Shown: positions 45,879-54,135 of the stretch, in pieces | How positions within the stretch are numbered: the first letter of the stretch is position 1 | How the letters are laid out: every line of letters begins with the position of its first letter | Assembly (NCBI RefSeq): GCF_012932795.1 | Contig: NZ_LANA01000002.1 | Coordinates: 62,001 to 126,000, forward strand | Reading direction: 5' to 3' | DNA length: 64,000 bases | Source of the DNA: Candidatus Pelagibacter communis | Lineage (GTDB): Bacteria > Pseudomonadota > Alphaproteobacteria > Pelagibacterales > Pelagibacteraceae | Translations under genes and position numbers: made by a program | The notes under the pieces: generated by a model | What the model saw: the letters and a program-made list of their open reading frames with translations, nothing else | Told to the model about the DNA's origin: nothing | The model's database searches: none

Positions 45879-46870
45879 TATCCTCCAGTGCTTGAAAGAT
45901 TTGGAGTAATTCCAGTATCTCCAAGTTCTAAGTGGTGTGACGCTTTTTTAAGGTGTAATTGTGAGATGATCAGGTCAACCAATTCATCTTTTTGATTGTC
46001 TCTTTGTAAGAGATGTCTAATTTTTGTTCCGGTATTTCCAAATAAACATAATCTTAAATCACCTCTAGCAGTAATTCTTAATCTATTACAGGATTTACAA
46101 AAATCTTTTGAGTAAGGTGCTATTAATCCAAACTTACCTTTAAACTCTGGATGTATATAATTTAAAGCTGGACCAGCATCTTTTCCATGAGTTTGATAAA
46201 TCCAATTATTTTTTTCTAAATAATCTTTAAATATTTTTGCAGGAACATGATTTTTTTTGAAATATTCTTTACTATCTCCAGTTTCCATTAATTCTATAAA
46301 TCTAAAGTCAATTTTATTTTCTTTTATAAAGTTTGCAAAAGTTTCAAAATCTTTTTCAGTATCATTTATATCTTTGAGTAAAACAGCATTGACTTTTATG
46401 CTTTTAAAATCCAAATCTTGTAAAATTTTTATACCAGCTAAAATTTCTGAAAGCCTATCGTGTCCAGTAAGATTTTTAAAAGTTTCTCTATTTAAACTAT
46501 CTATGCTTATATTGATACCATCTAACCCTGCATCATATAATTGTTTAGCAATCTTATCTAATCGATAGCCGTTTGTAGTCATTGTAATTTTTGGAATATT
46601 TGAATTCTGCTTCATATTTTTAAGAATATCAAAAAAATCTTTTCTAACAGTTGGCTCACCACCAGTTAATCTTATTTTACACACACCTAATTCTGACAAT
46701 GCTTTTGCTAATCTTGATATTTCTTTAGCACTCATGAAGCTACTCATATCTCCAGGTGTTTTTTTATATCCTTGAGGCAAACAATATGTACATCTAAAAT
46801 TACACACATCCGTAATTGAAAGCCTTATATAAGGAAATTTTCTTCCAAATGTATCTTGCAATTCCTTCAT
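45878..46870 (-). CDS. moaA: GTP 3',8-cyclase MoaA
   Basis: This radical SAM enzyme performs the first step of molybdenum cofactor synthesis (330 residues from ATG 46870). The N-terminal cluster motif is DVCNFRCTYC (Cys23, 27, 30). The C-terminal cluster motif is FCKSCNRLRITARGDLRLCL. The chain ends LSSTGG with the essential Gly-Gly. A GTG five codons upstream (46885) is an alternative start. It heads the operon moaA-moaC-thioesterase-moaD-moaE. Confidence 0.95.
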   Translation of the reverse strand: MKELQDTFGRKFPYIRLSITDVCNFRCTYCLPQGYKKTPGDMSSFMSAKEISRLAKALSELGVCKIRLTGGEPTVRKDFFDILKNMKQNSNIPKITMTTNGYRLDKIAKQLYDAGLDGINISIDSLNRETFKNLTGHDRLSEILAGIKILQDLDFKSIKVNAVLLKDINDTEKDFETFANFIKENKIDFRFIELMETGDSKEYFKKNHVPAKIFKDYLEKNNWIYQTHGKDAGPALNYIHPEFKGKFGLIAPYSKDFCKSCNRLRITARGDLRLCLFGNTGTKIRHLLQRDNQKDELVDLIISQLHLKKASHHLELGDTGITPNLSSTGG

Positions 46871-47037
46871 AATATTTTTTAACACAATAAAAATCTAATA
46901 AGAATGATTATTTTAGGCACAACCTATAAGTTAATAAACTATTACGAGAAATAGACTTATTTTTTTAATTGTTAGCATGTTTTTTTTTGATATTATTAAA
47001 ATGTTCTAACTTATTGAATTTAAAAAAAAGGAAAAAT

Positions 47038-48255
47038 ATGAAAAAATCTAAAGTAAGAGTTAATTCAAGTAGAAGAAATTTTTTAACAGGATCAGCTTCA
47101 GTAGCTGGTTTAGCCGCCACTGCAGCTATTGTACCAATTACATTTGCAACTGCAAATCACAAAGATGGATCAAAAGGTTTACCTAATTTTATTAATTGGA
47201 AAAATAGAGACGCATTAATTATTCACTCAGACAAAGGAATAGAAACTCATAGAAGTGCAATTGGAGAAAGTATTGTTACACCAAATGCAAATGTTTATAT
47301 AAGAAATAATATGCCAACTATGACTGATGCACAAATCGGTAATAGAAAAAATTGGAAGATTTCTGTTTCAGGAGTTAAAAATCCTAAAACATTTACACTA
47401 GCTCAATTACAAAAGCTTGGTCACACAACAATAGCTACAATTTTGCAATGCTCAGGAAATGGAAGAGGGTTTTTTGCACACAAAGTAAGAGGATCACAAT
47501 GGAAAACAGGAGCAGCTGCATGTGTTTTGTGGACGGGTGTTCCAGTAAAAGCAGTAGTAGATGCTTGTGGTGGTATTTCTAGCGGTGCAGTTTTTATGAC
47601 ATCATCAGGAGTTGACCATGCGCCAACTGGACTGGATCCAAAAAAAGCAATGGTAGAAAGATCAGTTCCTAAAAAAGCTTATAAGGATGCTATCTTAGCT
47701 TGGGAAATGAATGGTGATCCACTACCAAATTCACATGGTGGACCATTAAGAACTATTACACCGGGTTATTTTGGAATTAACAATGTAAAACATGTTGGAA
47801 AATTAGCATTTACAGAAACAGAGTCTGATGTGAAATATATGAAAAGTAGTTACAGAATCTCACCTATAGGAAAAAAAGGATCTCAATATCCTACATGTTG
47901 GGAGATGCCAGTTAAATCTTGGATTACAAGACCAACAGATGAAACGGGTACTGTAAAAGCTGGAAAAGTCCAAATCGTTGGTGTTGCAATGGGTGGAACT
48001 AAAAAAGCTAGAAGTGTTAAAGTGTCAGTAGACGGTGGTAACAGTTGGAAAAAAGCAAAATTTATTGGACCAGACCTTGGTAAATTTGCTTGGAGACAGT
48101 TCGCTTTAGAAACTACTTTATCCGCTGGAACTTACACTCTTTCTAGTAAAGCTAGCAATGGTTCGAACACGCAACCTGAGCTTAGAATGGAAAATAGAAG
48201 AGGTTATGCGCACAATGGCTGGAAAGACCATAGCGTAAAAATTTCTGTAGTTTAA
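47038..48255 (+). CDS. SorA/SoxC-type sulfite dehydrogenase, molybdopterin subunit
   Basis: This is a periplasmic molybdopterin oxidoreductase of the sulfite oxidase family (405 residues). It has a twin-arginine signal (NSSRRNFLTGSASVAGLAAT). The Mo-binding Cys lies at about 138 in ATILQCSGNGRGFF. The C-terminal dimerisation domain reads VQIVGVAMGGTKKARSVKVS and VDGGNSWKKA. ATG 47038 follows an AAGGAAA ribosome binding site; the longer frame lacks support. A c-type cytochrome follows in SorAB style. Sulfite oxidation with electrons passed to cytochrome c is likely; SoxC-like sulfane dehydrogenase is the alternative. Confidence 0.88.
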   Translation: MKKSKVRVNSSRRNFLTGSASVAGLAATAAIVPITFATANHKDGSKGLPNFINWKNRDALIIHSDKGIETHRSAIGESIVTPNANVYIRNNMPTMTDAQIGNRKNWKISVSGVKNPKTFTLAQLQKLGHTTIATILQCSGNGRGFFAHKVRGSQWKTGAAACVLWTGVPVKAVVDACGGISSGAVFMTSSGVDHAPTGLDPKKAMVERSVPKKAYKDAILAWEMNGDPLPNSHGGPLRTITPGYFGINNVKHVGKLAFTETESDVKYMKSSYRISPIGKKGSQYPTCWEMPVKSWITRPTDETGTVKAGKVQIVGVAMGGTKKARSVKVSVDGGNSWKKAKFIGPDLGKFAWRQFALETTLSAGTYTLSSKASNGSNTQPELRMENRRGYAHNGWKDHSVKISVV

Positions 48256-48274
48256 TTTACTAATCAAATAATTT

Positions 48275-48320
48275 AAAAGGGCCTATGAAAAAAAATAATT
48301 TTTTTATAGCCCTTTTTTTT
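48275..48320 (+). terminator. Terminator-like hairpin overlapping the cytochrome start codon
   Basis: The 5' arm (48275-48294: AAAAGGGC, bulged C, TAT, bulged G, seven A) pairs with the 3' arm (48299-48316: seven T, ATA, GCCC, TTTT). Eight T follow at 48313-48320. The ATG of the cytochrome gene lies in the 5' arm. It has the shape of an intrinsic terminator or attenuator, yet the same bases encode the cytochrome signal peptide. Confidence 0.65.
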
Positions 48321-48611
48321 ATCATTTTTTTTATTTTAAAAAGTGTAAAAGCAGATGAGACTAAAATGATACAGGGTCTTGAAATTTTTAATGAAATTGC
48401 AGGGTGTGCGGGCTGTCATGTTTTAAAAGCAGCAGGAGCAGAAGGGAATGTGGGTCCTAGTTTAGATTCTTTAAAACCAACAGAAGCCGAAGTTCAAGAC
48501 ATGGTATTTTATGGACTTGGTGTAATGCCTGCTTATGGGGAAGATGAAATGTTAACAAAAGAGCAAGTAGATATAGTCTCTTTTTATGTAGCAAATTCTG
48601 CTGGAAAATAA
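48285..48611 (+). CDS. Small c-type cytochrome, probable sulfite dehydrogenase partner
   Basis: This monoheme cytochrome has 108 residues including a Sec signal (NNFFIALFFIIFFILKSVKA). The heme site is CAGCH (Cys41, Cys44, His45) and the distal ligand is Met81 in GVMPAYG. Length and layout match SorB, the electron acceptor of SorA in bacterial sulfite dehydrogenases. It lies 29 bp after the Mo subunit gene. The start codon is inside a strong hairpin, which may reduce its expression. Confidence 0.88.
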   Translation: MKKNNFFIALFFIIFFILKSVKADETKMIQGLEIFNEIAGCAGCHVLKAAGAEGNVGPSLDSLKPTEAEVQDMVFYGLGVMPAYGEDEMLTKEQVDIVSFYVANSAGK

Positions 48612-48633
48612 TTATAAAAACATTACGACAAGT

Positions 48634-48663
48634 TAACTTCCAACTAGTAAAAGCTGGAAGTTA
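48634..48663. terminator. Bidirectional hairpin between the cytochrome and GYD genes
   Basis: TAACTTCCA and TGGAAGTTA form a perfect 9-bp stem with a 12-nt loop between two convergent genes. The flanks are AT-rich but lack a long T-run, so terminator strength is uncertain. Confidence 0.6.
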
Positions 48664-48673
48664 GAATAAACAG

Positions 48674-49000
48674 TTATCCAGCAGGTTTGTAACCAGCCAT
48701 AGCTTTAGTAGCTAATTCAGCAGCTTTGTTAATGTCCATTTTTTCAAGGATAGTAAAGTTTGTTATTGTTCCAGTTGACTCAACAGCTAATTTAACAGCT
48801 GCAGTTGCCTCAAAACCTACATCCCCAGTTATTACTCCAACAAAGTCATAAGTTCCTCTAACGATATCAAAAGATACCATTTTACCACCAACAGCTTCTG
48901 ATAATTGAGTTGCTGCCGCTGCTCTATCTTGAGAAGGATTCTTCATAAAGCCTTGAAATGCTTTTGCAGTATAATTTCCCATCACAATATATTTTTTCAT
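48674..49000 (-). CDS. GYD-domain protein
   Basis: This 108-residue protein of the GYD family has an unclear role. It shows YIVMGNYTAKAFQGFMKNPS, VSFDIVRGTYDFVGVITGDV and AVESTGTITNFTILEKMDI, matching the ferredoxin-like GYD fold. It has a strong ribosome binding site (AAAGGAG) and low-complexity Ala-rich helices. Good codon usage and the ribosome binding site suggest high expression. It convergently faces the sulfite dehydrogenase genes. Confidence 0.88.
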   Translation of the reverse strand: MKKYIVMGNYTAKAFQGFMKNPSQDRAAAATQLSEAVGGKMVSFDIVRGTYDFVGVITGDVGFEATAAVKLAVESTGTITNFTILEKMDINKAAELATKAMAGYKPAG

Positions 49001-49092
49001 AAGTTTCTCCTTTATTAATTTGTAAGATTAAAACATATTTGTTAAAAATTAGAATAATTATTTTTTAAAATCAACTTAAGGTTTAGCAAATT

Positions 49093-50535
49093 ATGTACGA
49101 AAAATTTGGACAATTTATCGATGGCAATTGGTCACCCTCTTCTAACAAGGAAACTTATGAAGTTATTAATCCTGCAACAGAAGAAGTTTTAGGTCATGCC
49201 TCAAAAGCTACACCTGCTGATGTTGAGCGTGCATTAAAGTCTGCTGAAAAAGGACTACAAGTTTGGAAAAAAACTCCACCATGGCAAAGAGCTTATACCT
49301 TAAGAAAAATTGCTGATAAAATGAGAGAGAAGCAAGATGTACTTGCCAAATGGATGACTCTAGAGGTAGGAAAACCTTTAGCTGAAGGAAAAGGAGAAGT
49401 TACTGGTGCTGCAGATATTTTTGAATGGAACTCAGAAGAAACAAAAAGAATTTATGGGCAAACAGTTGAAAGTAGATTTGAAGATACAAGGGTACATGTT
49501 TATTACCAACCAGTTGGAGTTGTAGCTGGACTATCACCTTGGAATTTTCCCTTAGTTCTATCAGCAAGAAAAATTTCTACAGCATTAGCAGCAGGATGCT
49601 CTGTTATTATTAAACCAGATGTAATCACACCAGGTGTTGTAATGGAGATGGTTGATATCTGTAGAGAATGTGGAGTACCAGCAGGGGTAGTAAACTTATT
49701 ATCTGGTGATCCGCCAAGTATAGCATCACAATTAATTGACTCAGATATAGTAAAAAAGATTTCAATAACAGGATCTTCAAGAGTTGGAAAATTAATATTA
49801 AAGCAAGCTGCTGATAAAGTTCAAAGAGTAACAATGGAACTGTCGGGTCATTCACCATTTATTGTTTTTGATGATGCGGATATTAAAAAAGCAGCTGACA
49901 TGGCAATAGCTGCTAAATTTAGAAATAATGGACAAGTCTGCATATCTCCTAATAGGTTTTATATTCAAGAGTCTAAAAAAGATGAGTTTGTAAACTTATT
50001 TATAGAAAAAACAAAAAAATTAAAAATTGGTAATGGAATGGACCCAGACACTCAATTAGGTCCTTTAACAACTAAAAAAAGATTAGATGAGATTGAAGAG
50101 TTAGTTGAACAAACTAAACAAGAAGGTGCTAAAGTTTTATTAGGTGGAAAAAGACCAGCTGGTTTTAACAAAGGGTTTTTTTATGAGCCAACAATATTTG
50201 ATAATGTAAAAGATGATTATACTATTATGAAACAAGAACCATTTGGACCACTAGTACCAATGTTATCTTTTAAATCTTTTGATGAAGTAATTGAAAGAGC
50301 AAACAATCATGAACTTGGATTATGTAGTTATGTTTGCACTAATTCAATGGAAACAGCCCACTTGGCATCGGAACAACTAGAAACAGGGTCAGTAGCAGTG
50401 AACACAGGCGTAGTTGCGATTGCCGAAGCACCATTTGGTGGAATTAAACAGAGTGGTTATGGAAGAGAAGGTGGATCAATGGCTATCAAAGACTACCTTA
50501 ATGTTAAATATACTCACATGGGTATTAAAGGCTAA
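49093..50535 (+). CDS. NAD(P)-dependent aldehyde dehydrogenase
   Basis: This aldehyde dehydrogenase superfamily enzyme (480 residues) resembles succinate-semialdehyde and glycolaldehyde/lactaldehyde dehydrogenases. It shows VVAGLSPWNFPLVLSARKIS, the catalytic Glu in TMELSGHSPFIVFDDADI (ELSGH in place of the usual ELGGK), the catalytic Cys in FRNNGQVCISPNRF, and a C-terminal APFGGIKQSGYGREGG. It heads a run of same-strand genes with a beta-hydroxyacid dehydrogenase 5 bp downstream. The substrate is not decided. Confidence 0.9.
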   Translation: MYEKFGQFIDGNWSPSSNKETYEVINPATEEVLGHASKATPADVERALKSAEKGLQVWKKTPPWQRAYTLRKIADKMREKQDVLAKWMTLEVGKPLAEGKGEVTGAADIFEWNSEETKRIYGQTVESRFEDTRVHVYYQPVGVVAGLSPWNFPLVLSARKISTALAAGCSVIIKPDVITPGVVMEMVDICRECGVPAGVVNLLSGDPPSIASQLIDSDIVKKISITGSSRVGKLILKQAADKVQRVTMELSGHSPFIVFDDADIKKAADMAIAAKFRNNGQVCISPNRFYIQESKKDEFVNLFIEKTKKLKIGNGMDPDTQLGPLTTKKRLDEIEELVEQTKQEGAKVLLGGKRPAGFNKGFFYEPTIFDNVKDDYTIMKQEPFGPLVPMLSFKSFDEVIERANNHELGLCSYVCTNSMETAHLASEQLETGSVAVNTGVVAIAEAPFGGIKQSGYGREGGSMAIKDYLNVKYTHMGIKG

Positions 50536-50540
50536 TATTT

Positions 50541-51407
50541 ATGCAAATTAGTTTTATAGGAATTGGCCTTATGGGTTTTCCTATGGCAAAAAACTTACTA
50601 AAATCTGGTTACAAGGTAAAAGTATTTAATAGATCGCAAGATAAAGCTAAAAGATTAAAAGAATTCGGTGCTGAAGTTTCAACATCAATTAAAAATGTTG
50701 TTATAAACTCAGACATAATTATTACAATGCTCACCGATGACGCTGCTGTTGAAAAAGTAATGGGTAGTGAAGAATTTATAAAAAATATCAAACCACAAGC
50801 AACAGTAATAGATATGAGTTCAATTAGTCCTGAAATATCAAAAAAATATTCAGAAATTTTAAAAGAAAGAAATATAAATTATTTAGATGCTCCCGTTTCA
50901 GGTGGCACGATAGGAGCTGAAGATGCTTCACTAGCTATAATGGTGGGTGGAGACGAAAAAATATTTAAAGAAAATTTTGATATACTTAAAATATTAGGAA
51001 ATCCAACATTGGTAGGACCGGTATCATCTGGACAAATATCTAAATTAGCCAATCAAATTATAGTTGGTGTGACCATAGGAGCTGTAGCGGAGGCAGTAAC
51101 ATTATGTGAAAAATCAGGAACAAAACCTGATAAAATGATTAAAGCTTTAGCAGGAGGTTGGGCAGACAGCAAAATATTACAAACTCATGGAAAAAGGATG
51201 ACTGATAAAGATTTTTCACCTAAAGGAAAAACTACAACACAATTAAAAGACATGACAAATATTATAAACGCTGGCAAAGCAGTTGATTTACATTTACCAA
51301 TCTCAAAATTAATAAAAGAAATGTATCAAAACTTAGTAAAAAATGGGCATGGTGATACTGATCATAGCTCATTATATAATGAGATTAATAAAATAGATAA
51401 AAAATAA
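50541..51407 (+). CDS. Beta-hydroxyacid dehydrogenase (HIBADH/GarR family)
   Basis: This NAD(P)-dependent beta-hydroxyacid dehydrogenase has 288 residues. It shows a Rossmann motif GIGLMGFPMAKNLLKSG, substrate-binding YLDAPVSGGTIGAEDASLAI, and the catalytic Lys region SSGQISKLANQIIVGVTIGA. Family members act on 3-hydroxyisobutyrate, tartronate semialdehyde or succinic semialdehyde. The neighbouring aldehyde dehydrogenase and FAH-family genes suggest a small acid-degradation pathway (inference). Confidence 0.88.
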   Translation: MQISFIGIGLMGFPMAKNLLKSGYKVKVFNRSQDKAKRLKEFGAEVSTSIKNVVINSDIIITMLTDDAAVEKVMGSEEFIKNIKPQATVIDMSSISPEISKKYSEILKERNINYLDAPVSGGTIGAEDASLAIMVGGDEKIFKENFDILKILGNPTLVGPVSSGQISKLANQIIVGVTIGAVAEAVTLCEKSGTKPDKMIKALAGGWADSKILQTHGKRMTDKDFSPKGKTTTQLKDMTNIINAGKAVDLHLPISKLIKEMYQNLVKNGHGDTDHSSLYNEINKIDKK

Positions 51408-51411
51408 AAAT

Positions 51412-52254
51412 ATGAAATTATTAAGAATTGGAAAAAAAGGTAAAGAAATTCCTGCTGCATTAGATAAAAATGGAAAATATAGAAACCTTACTTCAATTAT
51501 AAAAGATTTAGATCCTGAAAATATAAATTTTAAAAACTTAGAAATATTAAAGAAAAGTAATCTAGAAAGTTTAGAAGAAATTAATGAAAATATAAGAATT
51601 GGGTCTTGTATAACAAAACCAGGAAATTTTTTTGCAATAGGATTAAATTATGCAGAACATGCAAAAGAAACAGGAGCAAAAACTCCTGAAAATCCAGTTC
51701 TATTTAACAAATCAGTTCATTCAATAGTCGGACCTAATGATGATGTAATAATTCCAAAAGGTTCTAATAAATTAGATCATGAGGTTGAAATTGCTTTTGT
51801 TATTGGAAAAGTAGCTAAAAGAGTTTTAGAAAAAGATGCTCAAGATTATATTTTTGGTTATTGTATTTGTAACGATATAAGTGAGCGTGAGTGGCAAAAA
51901 GAAAAAGGTGGTCAGTGGGTTAAAGGAAAGTCTGGTGATACATTTGGTCCATTGGGTCCTTATTTGGTCACAAAAGATGAGATTAAGAATATTAATAATT
52001 TAAATTTAACATTAGATGTTAATGGTGAAAGACATCAAACAGGAAACACCAATCAAATGATTTTTAATTTTAATTTTTTGGTAGCCCATATTACTAGCTT
52101 TATAACATTGATGCCTGGTGATATAGTCACAACAGGTACTCCACCTGGAGTTGGCTTAGGAATGAGTCCCCCGGTTTTTTTAAAAAATGGTGATTTGATG
52201 AACTTGTCAATTGATAGTCTTGGTAAACAAAATATAAAAGTAAAAGCAGAATAA
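51412..52254 (+). CDS. Fumarylacetoacetate hydrolase family protein
   Basis: This FAH-family C-C hydrolase or decarboxylase has 280 residues. It shows FFAIGLNYAEHAKETGAKTP, KLDHEVEIAFVIGKVAKRV with the metal-binding Glu residues, QWVKGKSGDTFGPLGPYLVT, and MPGDIVTTGTPPGVGLGMSP. It resembles enzymes of 2,4-diketo-3-deoxy sugar acid breakdown. It lies 4 bp after the beta-hydroxyacid dehydrogenase gene, so the three genes form one unit. Confidence 0.9.
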   Translation: MKLLRIGKKGKEIPAALDKNGKYRNLTSIIKDLDPENINFKNLEILKKSNLESLEEINENIRIGSCITKPGNFFAIGLNYAEHAKETGAKTPENPVLFNKSVHSIVGPNDDVIIPKGSNKLDHEVEIAFVIGKVAKRVLEKDAQDYIFGYCICNDISEREWQKEKGGQWVKGKSGDTFGPLGPYLVTKDEIKNINNLNLTLDVNGERHQTGNTNQMIFNFNFLVAHITSFITLMPGDIVTTGTPPGVGLGMSPPVFLKNGDLMNLSIDSLGKQNIKVKAE

Positions 52255-52260
52255 TTTAAT

Positions 52261-52968
52261 ATGATTGAACTTTTCGTTGCTTTCGGTGCAGGATTAATTA
52301 GTTTTCTATCACCCTGTGTTTTACCCCTAATACCTGGTTATATTTCTTTTATTACTGGAGCTTCTTTAAATGAATTACTTGAGGATAAAAAAATAAACTT
52401 AATCCCATTAATATTATTCACCTTGGGTTTTTCTTTTGTGTTTATTATGTTTGGTGCTGCAGCCTCTTACTTAGGACAGGTCTTATTACAAAACTCTCAA
52501 TTTTTAAGAATAGTTGCAGGATTAGTAATAATTGTATTCTCTCTACAATTAATTGGAATTATTAATATAAGTTTTTTAAATTATGAGAAAAAAATTTATG
52601 CAAAAAATAATAATAATGTTTGGTTTTCTTTTGTAGTCGGAATGGCTTTTGGTTTTGGTTGGACACCATGTATAGGACCAATCCTAGGTTCTATTCTTGC
52701 ATTAGCCTCAACAGAAGAAACAATGTTTAACGCAATAATTTTATTAAGCTTTTATTCACTAGGTTTAGCAATACCTTTTATTTTATCTGGATATCTAATG
52801 CAAAAATTTTTGATGTTTTCTAAAAATTTTAGAAAAAATATCAACTTAGTTTCAAGAATTGGGGGTATAATTCTTTTAATAACAGGAATTTTAATTTTAA
52901 CTAATCAACTCCAGATTTTTGGCTATTATCTATTAAACACATTACCCTTTTTGCAAAATTTTGGTTAA
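52261..52968 (+). CDS. ccdA: Cytochrome c biogenesis protein CcdA
   Basis: This inner-membrane protein moves reducing power across the membrane for heme c attachment and other periplasmic thiol tasks (235 residues, six segments). The redox cysteines are visible in LISFLSPCVLPLIPGYISFI and FGFGWTPCIGPILGSI. It starts 6 bp after the FAH-family gene, though the functions are unrelated. It could support the c-type cytochrome at 48285 and others. Confidence 0.95.
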   Translation: MIELFVAFGAGLISFLSPCVLPLIPGYISFITGASLNELLEDKKINLIPLILFTLGFSFVFIMFGAAASYLGQVLLQNSQFLRIVAGLVIIVFSLQLIGIINISFLNYEKKIYAKNNNNVWFSFVVGMAFGFGWTPCIGPILGSILALASTEETMFNAIILLSFYSLGLAIPFILSGYLMQKFLMFSKNFRKNINLVSRIGGIILLITGILILTNQLQIFGYYLLNTLPFLQNFG

Positions 52969-52991
52969 TAGTTTAATAATTATTTATACTT

Positions 52992-53582
52992 ATGAAAATT
53001 TATCAAATTGATACAAGTGCTAGAAAAGAAGGTTCTACTTCAAGGGCATTAGCAAAAAAATTATTAGACAAAATTAAAAAACCTAAAGATGAGGTTATTT
53101 ATAGAGATCTTAATGATGAGATGATTTTTATTTCCAATCTAACTGAGTCAGGAATGAAAATTCCTGAAGATAAAAAAACTGCACAACATAAAAAAATGTT
53201 TGAGTTATCAGATAAGTTAGTTTTAGAACTTAAAGATTGTGATACAATAATAATTTCAGTTCCCATTTATAATTTTGGACCACCCGCAACACTAAAAGCG
53301 TGGGCAGATTTAGCTGCAAGAGTTAAAGAGACTTTTAAATATAATGAAGATGGAAGTAGAGTGGGATTGCTTCAGGACAAAAAGGTTTATCTTATAATTA
53401 CTTCTGGAGGTACAAAAGTTAATAGTAGCGAAGATTTTTTAACACCATGGTTAGTTCATGTTTTAAATTTTTTTGGTATAAAAAACATAGATATTATAGC
53501 TGCTGATCAAATGGCTATTGATTATGAAAAATCAATTAGCAAAGCTGAAAAAAAAATATTAGATATTAATATCGATGAATAA
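52992..53582 (+). CDS. FMN-dependent NADH-azoreductase-like protein
   Basis: This flavodoxin-fold quinone/azo reductase family protein has 196 residues. It shows IYQIDTSARKEGSTSRALAK, TIIISVPIYNFGPPATLKAW and KVYLIITSGGTKVNSSEDFL, with an AzoR-type PWLVHVLNFFGIKNIDIIAA region. The likely activity is two-electron reduction of quinones or nitro/azo compounds. It overlaps the following TPR gene by 8 bp. Confidence 0.87.
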   Translation: MKIYQIDTSARKEGSTSRALAKKLLDKIKKPKDEVIYRDLNDEMIFISNLTESGMKIPEDKKTAQHKKMFELSDKLVLELKDCDTIIISVPIYNFGPPATLKAWADLAARVKETFKYNEDGSRVGLLQDKKVYLIITSGGTKVNSSEDFLTPWLVHVLNFFGIKNIDIIAADQMAIDYEKSISKAEKKILDINIDE

Positions 53583-54135
53583 AGATAGTAATCAAATTTT
53601 CACTGATAATTTTTATAAGGCAGAAAAATTATATAAAGAAAAAAAATTCTTACAATCTTTAAAAAAATACAAAGAATTGCTTACTTTAAATCCAAAACAT
53701 ATATCTGTATTAAATAATATTGGATTAAATTATGAAAAGTTAAGACAATATGATGAAGCCATTAATTATTATGAAAAATGCAATGAAATACTTCCAAATC
53801 AAACCATTCTTATGCACAATCTTGCAACGATGTATTGTAGGTTAGAAAGGTTTAAGGATGCAATACCTTTATTAAAAATCATTATTAATTCAGATTATCA
53901 AAAAGAGGCAAACTATGAAAAATTTGCTACTTGCTTATTTAATGAAAAAAACAAAAAAGATACAAAAAACTTTATTGAAATGGCTATAATTAAATTTCCA
54001 AATAATAATATCTTAAATGGTCTTTTAGGTAAAACACTTTTGCATTTAAATTTACATAAAGAAGGAATAAAATATCTTCAAAAAAGTACAGGTATGATAG
54101 AATTTAATAACGAACGCATAGATTATCTTTCATGA
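53575..54135 (+). CDS. Tetratricopeptide-repeat protein
   Basis: This 186-residue cytosolic protein is built of about four TPR units (NPKHISVLNNIGLNYEKLRQ; YDEAINYYEKCNEILPNQTI; ILMHNLATMYCRLERFKDAI). It has no signal peptide. It overlaps the downstream 2OG-Fe(II) oxygenase by 4 bp. TPR regions are found fused to prolyl-hydroxylase-like enzymes in other organisms, so the two could form a complex (inference). Confidence 0.88.
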   Translation: MNKDSNQIFTDNFYKAEKLYKEKKFLQSLKKYKELLTLNPKHISVLNNIGLNYEKLRQYDEAINYYEKCNEILPNQTILMHNLATMYCRLERFKDAIPLLKIIINSDYQKEANYEKFATCLFNEKNKKDTKNFIEMAIIKFPNNNILNGLLGKTLLHLNLHKEGIKYLQKSTGMIEFNNERIDYLS

